The notes under the pieces are model-generated. The model had not been told where the DNA came from and made no database searches. It worked only from the letters and a program-made list of their open reading frames with translations. Shown here piece by piece: positions 1 through 9,536 of a stretch of DNA of 64,000 nucleotides. The position numbers were made by a program, and so were the translations under genes. The stretch comes from Neofusicoccum parvum (taxonomy: Eukaryota > Ascomycota > Dothideomycetes > Botryosphaeriales > Botryosphaeriaceae). The DNA lies in NCBI GenBank assembly GCA_020912385.1, contig CP087217.1:992001-1056000 (forward strand), read 5' to 3'. The number at the start of each line of letters is the position of its first letter. The first letter of the stretch is position 1.

Positions 1-824
1 ACCAAATGAAAGACGAAGTGTGGCAATGAGGCAGGAAAGAGGGTGCAGGGTGAAGCAGATTGTCTTACAAGTTAGCGGCTCTTAGCTGTTCCTACTTTTG
101 CCACAGGGGAAAAGTGGATGGCGGCTGTCCCGTTGCGCGATCCGATCGCCCCGCAGTCAAAGGAGGACTGAAAGAACAGCCCCGAGCCGCGGTGAGGGTC
201 TTGGAAAGGCGCGGTGTTTGCTCGATCAACAAGGTGGAATCGACCGGTGCTGAATCGATGCACGTCCCTCGCCGGCTGTGGAGTTGCCGCCTGGCGCTCT
301 TATCGCCGCCGTGAATCGCCAGAAACTCGCGAGGGGCCGCACGCGAATCCACGTGATTGACGCGCCCGCCTTAATTGCGTCCTTTCCACCAATCACAAAG
401 CGCACATCAGTGCACGTCACCATTGAAGAACGGTAGCGCTTGTCTGCTCGTGCGGCAGCTTGAAAGGCAGTTATCTCAGAGGAACCCGTCGCTCTCATGA
501 AGCAGTGTCATCAAATTACCCTTCTGCACGTCGCCGTCCTCGCGCGGCAAGCCGCACCGCAGATCTTTCCCTTGCATTGCATTCAAGCACTGCAGACCGT
601 CACAGCTCCGGCTGCATCCATCAATTGGTCACCCTCTTCCGCTTCTCCGCTGCAGTGGAACGCGGGCAACACCATCCACATCCGCGAACCGCGAAAGTCG
701 ACAAGAAAACAAGCAAACATCATTGGCACGTTGATCCGCAGATATGGAAGCCCCGCTGGCGCTCGTGAAGTATTCGTACATCGCGCATTTGAACAGTAAA
801 TTACAGCTAGGTGAAACAAGCCTT
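1..824. other. Intergenic, no supported gene
   Basis: Only short open frames of 60-100 codons occur on both strands. None has a recognisable domain, a signal peptide or a convincing splice pattern. The right part is the 3' flank of the mitochondrial ribosomal protein gene that ends at 825. I see no tRNA and no obvious repeat. Confidence 0.5.
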
Positions 825-2014
825 CTAGTTCCGGATCTTGCCGTAGAATGGAATGCCAAGAGTCCTGAGCAGCAGCCTTGCCTCTCTGTCGCTATCCGCG
901 GAGGTTTTCACCATAACGTGGCATCCCGGTATCATCTTGGGAGGGTACCTGAATCGAAGTCAGTGGGAAGGTTACTGCGCCCAAAGTAGACGCTACTCAC
1001 ATGTCATAGTTGACCTCGATCTCTGGGTACATGGCCACGGCGTCCGCAGGCAGGCCGAAAGCAATGTTGCCACTGCTGTCGCCTGATGTGCCCTTGGCTC
1101 CCTTCCACTCCTTGATTCTCGGCATGATCAAGTCGATGGTTTTTCCCAAAAAATCGTACATAGCCTCGCCGGTGAGCTCTGCCTTGACAGAGACGTACTT
1201 CCCTTCGCGCAACCCCCACTGCGCCACACTCTGCCTGGCCTTGTGCGCAGTGACCCGAACGTTTGTTATTGCCTGCACCACCATGCCAGCAACATGCAGA
1301 TGTGCCGAATCATCTCCGGCTTCGGGGACCATGGAGTGTACTGTGATTCCCTCAAGCTTCGGAACATTCCTGAAGGTGATGGGCTTCCGTAGGAGGCGCA
1401 GGGTGTCTCCGCCACGGGGCCCTCTGAGAGGACGGTTTTTGAAATAGGGCGAATCGCCAACCCATTCTCGTAGTCGTTGTGCCTTGGGTGGCGCACGGTA
1501 GCCGGGGGGTTGATGGTGGTAGGCGAGCGTCATGAGATCGGACTTAATTGTGCTGTCATACGTTTGCTCCAAGCGCGGCAGAGTAAACGGCCCGGGAATG
1601 AAGAGACGGGAAGCAGGATCGGACACTGGTGGAGGCTGGTGGGGGTGCAAAGGGCCGCGGTAGTATTTGGGCGAGCGGAATTTGTATCTGTCATAAATGT
1701 ATTAGTGAAGCCTGCGTCGGAGGCGTGCGGCGCTGCGATGCAAGCTGCCAGCACGTCAATTGCGATGCCACACACCTGCTGGCCGGCAGAGGTCTTGCCC
1801 GGCCCTTGTGCCGAGCTACTGGGTCCCATGTCTTGATGATTTCTCCATCGGGCGGCGGCGCGGAGAACGACGAAGACTCTAGATCGGCAACGGGGTCCGC
1901 GGCGGGCGTGGAGGAGGCATTGCGGCGGGCGGCGGGTCGGGCAGCATTGAGGCAAGGGCGCGCGTCGCTCCGGACGGCGCGGCCCAGACGGGCGCCGAGC
2001 TCGCGGAGGGCCAT
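825..2014 (-). CDS. MRPL7: Mitochondrial large-subunit ribosomal protein L7 (uL5m)
   Basis: This is the bacterial L5 homologue of the mitochondrial large ribosomal subunit, which binds 5S-like rRNA/central protuberance elements in the matrix. Exons on the minus strand are 2014..1776, 1687..1001 and 948..825, giving 349 aa. The start is the ATG of MALRELGARLGRAVRSD, an Arg/Ala-rich amphipathic presequence. An in-frame codon further upstream at 2110 is also open but less likely to be used. Family landmarks are YYRGPLHPHQPP, LEQTYDST, NRPLRGPRGGD, FRNVPKLEGITVHSMV, VAQWGLREGKYVSV and the end PPKMIPGCH..GIPFYGK. Introns are 88 and 52 nt with GTGTGT/GTGAGT donors and CAG acceptors. The joined length divides by three and the joins restore conserved sequence (SR|YKFRSPKYY; NYDM|YPPKM). 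The gene diverges from the USP gene at 2387. The assignment is strong. Confidence 0.93.
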
Positions 2015-2386
2015 GGTGGAGGTGATGCTGGCGTGACAGGCTGTGATGTCGTCGGCCAGCAGCGCGGCTCCAAAAAGTCGACGGCTGGCGCACGGACAAT
2101 GAAAGCGCAAGCGCTCCGCAGCGGCGCCCTGATCCCTGGCCGGCTCCAGCTAGGCGTGCGATCATTACCACCGCAACGACAGCCACAACCACATTTCTCA
2201 AAGCTCGAGCTCTCCTTTTCGCGACGAAGTGTGCTCAGCCGCACCCGACGTCCTCGCGCTCGCCTCGCCCCGCGCCGCAAACACCACCCTCCGCGCAATC
2301 CTGCGCCCGCGTCGCCCGCCCGCCTACCCCACACTGTCAGAGCCAAGCCACCGCCCGCCAACCTTCCCGGCCACTTTGCTTCATGG
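2015..2386. promoter_or_regulatory. Shared divergent promoter, MRPL7 / USP
   Basis: These 372 bp separate the start codons of two divergent genes and must hold both core promoters and 5' leaders. The sequence is GC-rich on the MRPL7 side and C-rich (pyrimidine tracts) on the USP side. No clear TATA box is seen. The role is inferred from position. Confidence 0.5.
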
Positions 2387-5228
2387 ATGTCTGCGAAGTA
2401 CGGCGGAGAGATCATGGAGGGGATGTCGCGATTCTTAAGCAGGCGCGGCAAGCGCTCCGCCGGTGAGAAGCGCAAGAGTCTTAACAATATCGAGGAGGTC
2501 AGTGAGGGTCCGCCATCAGCCTCTCCGCGGGGTCGTCGCCGCATGCTGCGCCGGGTCTCAACCTTCATCTTCAACGGCGCAACCGATGAACATGACGAGA
2601 GCTCGTCCTGCACGCGGTCTTCTACTTCGACGGTCCATCGCTTACTGCCCAAGCCGACTTGCAAGAGTTGCTGTACTGACGCCAATCAGAAACCACCACC
2701 ACAACCAGTCCCGTCGGACCTCTACAACATCTTCCACGCTGAGGAGGATAAGAAGCAGGACAAGGAAGAAGAGAAAAAAAAAGTCGGCGTTCTCTCGAAC
2801 CGCACAGCCGCGACAAGCACTGACGTTCGAACAGGTCAAGGCTATATCCCAGCGCCTTGCTGCCCACGGAATCACCACCCTCAAAGACCCGCAAATCATC
2901 TACGCGCTGCGTTCTAGGATCACAAATGGCGACTTGAAAGAGGCGCTGGAGTTGCTCGTCATTTTCGAGGACTCCATAGAAGGCATTTTAAGAGAGTACA
3001 ATCCAAGCACGAAGCTGCTGGGCGCGGAGAACAGATGTGCGGTCACCTGTTACCTGGACTCATTGCTGTTTGCAATGTTCGCCAGGCTAGACTGCTTCGA
3101 GGCCATGCTCTTTGACACATTCACCGACACGCCTCGGAGACGACTGGCAACCATATTGCGACTCTGGGTCAACCTGCTACGAGCTGGCAAGCTTATCACG
3201 GTCGATATTGTATGTGGCATTCGAGCTGGCGTTATTGACTCCGACAATCAATGACTAATTCAGTTTTCCTGCAGACCAAACAGCTTCAGGAGGCCCTTGC
3301 ACAATGTGGCTGGGAAGATGCTGCCGAACTGTGCCAACAGGACGCGTCAGAAGCGTTCACGTTTATCACCGGTCAACTGGAACTACCTCTTCTTACTTTG
3401 AAGATGGACATATACCACACCGGGAGAGAAGATGTCGCCGACGACCATAGATTCGTCAACGAGCGGCTACTGGAAGTTGCCATTCCGGAAGATAACCCGC
3501 ATAGTGACGAGCCCATAAAGCTTGAAGAATGTCTCGAAATCTACTTCAACAATCGTATTGAAGTCAGGCGCCATCTAGAGCGGAGGAACACGTTGCAGTC
3601 GGTAAAGGAGAACGAGGATGCCGGCCAAGGAAGTTCGGTCCCGGAAAAATCAAATGTGATGCATGTCGAGACAGTGGAAGTGGCATCCGGACCGGACTCG
3701 CCAGCCGCACCGACTTACAGTAGTGCCTCCAGTAACCCCAAAATTCCGGACAGACCTGTTAACGCTCGGCACCGAACAGACAGCATTTTTAGCGAACGGC
3801 ACTACGAAGAAGGAGAGCCATCCGAGAAGAAGCCTCCGCAAGGGCCTGGACGTGCACGTGCAGGTTCCTTTGCGAAAAAGGAGATCACCATGCCTGCGTG
3901 GCAATTCTTCAGCCTGATACGTAAGCACAAAGATGTTATGTCGCTCGTCTGCATAGTGCTAACTTTTCGCAGCATGGTACACAGATAACGCACCTGCCAA
4001 CGATGCACAAGTCGCTGCGCATTTCGCAGCGAAGAGACCGATCTTGGGCATCTGTTTGAAGAGATACTCCATGTTACCCAACGGCTTACCCATACGGCGT
4101 GGTACTTACATCGACATTCCATTGGAAATTGCTCTGCCCCATTTCATATCGGATGACCGGATGAAGGAAGAAGGCCCATTATTCGGCAACTTCCAGCTTG
4201 TCCTGCAGTCGGTCGTGTGCCATCGTGGAGCATCTGTGGACTCTGGACATTACATCTCGCTTGTACGGGGCCAGACCCCCAACGCCACCGGTTCGAGGGA
4301 TGGTCCAGAGAATTACCGGCCTGATAATGATGAAGAACATACGCCTTGGATGCGGTTTGACGATCTAGCGGGAGAGCGTGTGACCTACGTCGATATTCAT
4401 CAGGCATTGAAAGAGGAGACTCCGTACCTTCTCTTCTACCAAGTCTGTCCAATAGATGAAGAGTTGGCACGTGGCGATCCTCCCAGTTATGAAGAAGCAA
4501 ACTCCGAAGCAACGACAGCCGATGACACACTTCTTGCCGAGAAGGGAGAGCTCGCCATCGATACATCGGACTGGGAACCGAGCCGACCAAGCCTCGAGCT
4601 GACAGAAAACCACGTCCTGGCCACCAGCCAAGAAATCACTCCTCCGGACGGCTCAACGCGCGGTCGCTCAAGCTTTAATAGTACTCGCCGCAGCAGCATA
4701 GCCTTCGACGAGAGCAGCATGACCTCGCGCAATCCCACCGGCCCGTCCACGCCCGCCGATGAATCGAAGACTAGCTTCCTCTCCTCGCGCCGTAGCTCGA
4801 AAGCGAAGAAGAGCGGCAGCAAGAGCCGGCCCACCAGTCAGAGCGGCGAGGGCCGGCTCAGCATCACCATGTCGCGCCTCACGGGCCGCAAGAGTAGAGA
4901 CAAGCTTAGCGACACGCTGCCACTCGGTGGCGCCGACACGACGAGCAAGGATAAGGACAACAACGGCAGCGGCGGCGACGACAGCAACGTCGAGGGCGAC
5001 CCGGCCAACCCGCTCGTCCTAGTTGAGGCACCAACCAACAACCCGACCAGCGGCGGCTTCCAGAAGAGCGCGACGGTCGCTTTCGGCCGCGGCAAAAAGG
5101 AGAAGAAGATCAGGCGCACGAGCAGCGTGCCGCTGGCGGACGAGCTGGCCAAGACGAGCCTGAAGGAAGGCGGCGGCAAGGGGAAAGCGAAGAAGAAGCC
5201 GCCGGATCGGGAGTGCGTCGTCATGTGA
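2387..5228 (+). CDS. USP-family ubiquitin carboxyl-terminal hydrolase with CaaX-like C-terminus
   Basis: This is a cysteine protease that should remove ubiquitin from substrates. The best model joins 2387..2632, 2808..3209, 3275..3920 and 3973..5228 (849 aa). The Cys box is VTCYLDSLLFAMFARLD, followed by CQQDASEAFTF. The His box is DSGHYISLVRG and the acidic residue lies in WMRFDDLAGERVTYVD, so the catalytic set is complete. Between the boxes are WEDAAELCQQD, LPLLTLKMDIYHTG and the family segment AWQFFSLIPWYTDNAPANDA, created by splicing 3920|3973. Introns 3210..3274 and 3921..3972 are clean GT..AG. The first intron is doubtful: the frame must change between about 2633 and 2808 and no strong donor exists there (see findings). 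The Ser/Lys-rich tail of about 200 residues is disordered and ends KKKPPDRECVVM, a CaaX box after a basic stretch. Substrate and location are unknown. Confidence 0.85.
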
Positions 5229-6304
5229 GTGGGTCATCTGCATTGCCCACGCGTTTTGGCCGCTGTGGTTCCTGTCGATGTCTTTACGGCGCTGGGCGTC
5301 TGATTTGAGCATTCTGTTTTTCATTCTTCTTTTGCTCTTTCCATTTTGCCTGGGGCAATCCATTCGACTGAAGAGCGTGAGCGAGCGAGTCGAGCGATGC
5401 TTGGAGACCGCTGTTGCTGCATGTTAAACACTCGACCCACCAACAACCACCATTCCCGAGGAAGGCGTGTGGGTCTGTGTTTTCTGTACCATACTGATTT
5501 TAATGGCTTTGTTGTTTTTCTCATTTTCCTGCTTTGGTGCATACACCCCCCTTGCCCATTCGACGAGTCGCAGAGGAGAGGTAAATACACACGAATCATT
5601 GCCATCTATTTTTGTTTTGTTTTGTTTTTTCAAGTTTCATATGGGCATGGGTGAAGGGGGCCGGGAAAGTAGGGAGGTGGATGATGAATGATATCCATGT
5701 GTAAAGGTGGGCCTTAGTTTGGAGGTAGATAGTCTTGTCAAGAGTTTTGAGCAAAAGAGATGTGAGGAAATTACATGTTCTAGGAGATGAATAACTGAGG
5801 GAGTTAAAGAGAGCGTATTCGTTTCGGCGTAGCTTGTCCCTGCTTGGTCAGTTCGTGGGGGTTTGCGACAATGATGCACTTTTCACACATGCAGAGTTGA
5901 AATATTCGTCTGGACGCAGATGTGCAGTGAAATAGATGCCAAACTTATCCATATGAATACTTTATTGCGCACAGAAGTGTCACCGTAGTGCAACAAAGAT
6001 GTTGTAAGGGCTGCTAGTATCAATTCTTGTCCATGGTTCTACACTTGCCAAAGAGCTGAATCCTCCAAATTATAATAAGTGCAAAGGGGGAAACCGGAAT
6101 TAAGGTCCCCCCCAAGAAAAAAAGCAAGACCAGCAAAAGCAACCCTTATCAGTTCTTGAACCGTCCTTTCACTCTGTCGATACCAGAAACCTTTTCATTG
6201 CATCCCTTCGCGTCCTCTTGCGCCGAATTTTGGCTGGAAAGCATGCCTTTTGAATGCGTAATGGCGAGTGCGTGTTGCCGATTGACCGTTCACCATATCT
6301 TCCC
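5229..6304. other. Intergenic between convergent genes
   Basis: This holds the 3' flanks of the USP gene (+) and the secreted cysteine-rich gene (-). T-rich tracts, including a TTTTG-type run near 5606-5632, fit 3' UTR sequence. Small ORFs here show no features of real proteins. Confidence 0.5.
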
Positions 6305-6992
6305 TTACTGCAGGCTGAGGAGAATGTCCTCGGGGCACCTGCAGGTGCAGAAGCAGCGGCCAGGCTTCTTGGAGCCGCCGGGGAAGAAGGGGCCGTCGTT
6401 GGCGAGGCAGCGGGAGCCGTCGCACTCATCCTGGTCCTCGAAGTGGTCGCGGCAGAATGCTTGGCAAGCCATACGACCTTCACCCTATGATGCTGTTAGG
6501 AGTCGATGTGGTTTTTCATGCAGGTGAGGTGAAACCGGGACTTGGGAGGCCAATTTAGGAAGGGTCAAACGTGGAGAAACTTACACCATCCTCGATGCCA
6601 GTTGACCAATCGCACTCAGACGGTACGATTCCCGCGTACTCGTCCGGGACGGTGTCTTGGTTCACCTGCCTCGGCTCGAGGTAGGGGCTGTTGGGCGTCT
6701 CGTCGGGCATCTCGGTGCGGAGCTCACGGTCGGGCTCATTGACTTCCATCTTCACCTCACTGCGGACGGAGCGAAGTTGGAAGATAGTACCATCGTGAGC
6801 CTCATCATCAATAGTGCCGGGCTTGGGGGGCGTGAGGCCGACGTTGTCCGTGCTGGCGTGAGGTGGCACGGTTGCGGCAGGAGCAGCGGCGTCGGTACTG
6901 TGGATCTTGCTGCAATAATGGACAGTCTTGGGGACTGCTTGCGCGAAGGCAAGCAGGAAGACCAGGAAGATGGTGAGCTTGAGGAACTGCAT
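6305..6992 (-). CDS. Small secreted cysteine-rich protein, defensin-like C-terminal cysteine pattern
   Basis: Exons 6992..6585 and 6484..6305 give 195 aa. The start MQFLKLTIFLVFLLAFAQA is a clear signal peptide with likely cleavage before VPKTVHYC. The middle (about residues 30-120) is acidic, Pro/Thr/Glu-rich and probably disordered. The C-terminal 70 residues carry nine cysteines spaced C-x15-C-x3-C-x9-C-x4-C-x17-C-x-C-x-C-x-C. The CxxxC step and the Gly-Arg-Cys-x-Cys end recall the CSalpha-beta defensin fold, but the extra CxC pairs do not fit a standard member. The intron has a GTAAGT donor and a CTAAC branch followed by TAG; both exons stay in frame. It could be an effector, antimicrobial or wall-associated protein. 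No function is assigned. Confidence 0.75.
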
Positions 6993-7719
6993 CTTGATGG
7001 TAGCGCTGAATCTCAAAGTTAACCATGTTGAGGTGAGGTGAGGTGTGGGATGGTGAGCGTACACAATTGCTGAATGAGAGTAGGAGGATGTGGAACGAAA
7101 GGCTTGGGAAGCTCTCAGATTTCGAGAGGCGAAGGCCGACTGTCAAAGAACGAAGGTCGTGGCCAAAGGAACGAAGGCCGGTAGTCAGAGGTAAAGAGTG
7201 TGTTGTTGAAGAAGAGGTGTTGGAGTGTAGGGGGAGGTTTTATATCTGGGCCGCTCGGCTAGTGAAGGGTCTCATAGTGCCTGCCTCCCGTGTAGGGCAC
7301 AACATCGGGAGTCAGGATCGGAAGCCGCTTGGGGCAGGTGAGGCTATGGGATTGGCTAGACGGCAGTCACCGTGGTACTCAAGTCGCTAGCAAATAGCAT
7401 TTTTGTGTATACGTGCATGAGCAGTTGAATCGTCCATCCGGATGGGTTTGACAACTTTTTACTACATACTCGCATCTGAGTCAATGCTTAAGCTGGCCAT
7501 GTGCGCTGCTAGTCGTGGAGTTCTTGTACCTCCAAAAAATTACACAGATTTAGCGTTGGTGTCTAAGACAGCAATGAAGCACTAAAAAGGCGTAACATTT
7601 TCTATATGAAATCCATGTACGCTTTTCGAACAGCCGTGACGAATCTGCATAAGGGCTCATCCAATGTTCTTTTACCTTCCGCTCTACTAAGAGCAGCCGA
7701 GGGATCTTATCACTGGCCC
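6993..7719. other. Intergenic / upstream region of the secreted cysteine-rich gene
   Basis: This contains the 5' region of the gene starting at 6992 and the 3' flank of the GH71 gene ending at 7720. A GAGGTGAGGTGAGGTG-type short direct repeat lies near 7030-7045. No gene is supported. Confidence 0.45.
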
Positions 7720-9258
7720 TTATGAGATATGAACAACGTGGTAGTTGTAGTTGTAAGTCTTATCCTCATCAGCCTCTCCGGTAACATTCACCGGGCTGTC
7801 GCCCGCGCCCATGATTGCGCCGTCCTTGATGAGCTCAACCCTCTGCGGGCCGGTCTTTACTCCCTTCACGCTGTGGGCATTCAGACCCGGCTGCCCGGGG
7901 ATAGATGCAAGGAGCTCACCGCCGCTCCACACGTTAATCCCAACACCTTGCGTGTCATGTGGTAATAACACGGCAAAGTTGACAGCGTCCTCGGCGTTCT
8001 CACAGCCAGAAGGCCGCCCCATGCAGTCGCCCGGGCAATGCGTGTCGGCGAGACGGTCGCGGTACCAGAAGGCACCCGTGAAGGAGCCAAATGGCAGTAT
8101 CTGAGAGGGATGCGTCGCGCCAGCCTTGAAGGCGGCGATAAAGGGAGCGATGACGTGCAGCCAGGCTTTGTGGTCGTATCCGTCGGTGTAGCGGCCGATG
8201 TCTGGGCAGCTGGCGATGCCCTCTTGCCACACGTTACCGATGTAGTGACTCTCACCCGCATCGTTCCACGAGATAATTTGCACGAAGTCCGGGGAGAGAG
8301 CGAGCACCTGAGCCATGCGCTGGGCGAGGTTCAGCTCACCGCGCCTGTACCAATTGCCGCTGCCATCAATACGCTTGAACTGAAGGGAGGACATGGGCAT
8401 CATGTACACCTTTCCAGCGTGGTGGGCGCACTGCAGACCGATCTCGTCGGCCGCAGAGCTCACGTCGTTGCGGCCGTCGGAGTCGAACGGCCAAGCTGTC
8501 TCCCAGCTGAAAACACCATCGACTACGGGGTAGCGGTTGAAGAAGTCGTTGTCGTAGGCGGCACCGCCGTGGTCGTCGAAATCGGGAACAAAGAAGGGGA
8601 TTATGCCATAGCGGTCCTGCAGCTCGGCGCGGAACTTCAGGGTCCAACCCTCGTTGGGATGCGGCAGGTCGAAGCTCTTGCGGCCGCCCTGGAAAGTGCT
8701 GACGAAAGGGTGCCCCTGGTAGTGATAGTAGGCCGGGTGGGCTTGGTATTGGACAAAGAGCGGGAGGAAATCAACGGGGTCGGCTAGCACATCCATGTCG
8801 AAGGAGAAGAGGAGCTTGAAGTCGGCGGCCTCGGCGGCAGAGAAGACCCACGAGAGGGCGGTCAGCGACCAGTCGTCCTTCACGTTTTGCACGTTCAGCA
8901 CAAAGGCATTGAAGCCAACGGACTTGGCTTCTCGCACGTCCGTGTGTGCCTGCTCTATGCTGCCCATGCTGCCCACCTGCGAGCCTGGTCAGCGAGATGG
9001 CGTGGATGCAGCGCGGGGCCGCGTGAATACCATGTAGTGGCAGAAAATGCCCTTGCGGCGGCGGTGGCAGTCATCGTGGCAGTGATCAAACTGCGGGCGC
9101 CTATCGTGGAACTGCTGGCGGTGGGGATGCGAATCGAAGGGCGGCGGCGGCGGCTGTGCTTGGCTGTCGTCAGGGCGATGGTCGCGCAGGCCGACGTCCT
9201 CCAGCAGGTCCCGGACCTCGCGCTTGCTTTTCTTCCAGAAACCCTCGAGGCGGTCCAT
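7720..9258 (-). CDS. GH71 alpha-1,3-glucanase (mutanase-type), no signal peptide
   Basis: Glycoside hydrolases of family 71 cut alpha-1,3-glucan, a fungal cell-wall polymer. Exons 9258..9031 and 8976..7720 give 494 aa. The join restores the family start KGIFCHYM|VGSM. Downstream motifs follow the family order: DVREAKSVGFNAFVLNVQ, LLFSFDMDVL, HPFVSTFQGG, IPFFVPDF, VDGVFSWETAWPF, DFVQIISWNDAGESHYIG and HKAWLHVIAPFIAAFK. The catalytic acids are expected in the VPDFDDH and SWNDAGE regions. The 54-nt intron runs 9030..8977. The first 70 residues are Lys/Arg-, Pro- and His-rich with no hydrophobic segment, so the protein looks non-secreted. S. pombe Agn2 is a precedent for an intracellular member. 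No carbohydrate-binding module is seen. Confidence 0.9.
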
Positions 9259-9536
9259 TGTCGGTGGGTGCCATCCTGGACGGGGGTGCTCCGATATTTA
9301 TTCGGGCACGCTGTCGTGTTGTCGAAGCTCGTACATCCGACGATCCGACTGGGCGCGGCGCGCTGCCCGCGTTGGTGGAGTCCCGAGAGAGCTGGTGGTC
9401 CCTGCTGACCTCGCGCCCAAGTCGCGCTCCGAACACCTTGCTCCCCCAAGCCTGCTCCGCCAATGCGTCCCCACGCATTCCCAATCCAGCGCGCCTACAT
9501 GGATTGATCGCGTGCTCCCGCTCCGCCGACTCCGCC
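9259..9536. promoter_or_regulatory. Shared divergent promoter, GH71 / GPI7
   Basis: 278 bp lie between the two start codons. No TATA box or known operator is evident. The juxtaposition of a wall-glucan hydrolase and a GPI-anchor enzyme, both cell-wall related, makes co-regulation plausible; this is inferred from position only. Confidence 0.45.

Noticed and set aside
2498..2689. Intron from GTCAGT to ATCAG in the USP N-terminus
   Set aside because: Good donor and branch site, but its 192-nt length keeps the old frame and does not reach the frame of the catalytic domain.
8038..8787. 249-codon plus-strand ORF
   Set aside because: Antisense shadow of the GH71 catalytic exon.
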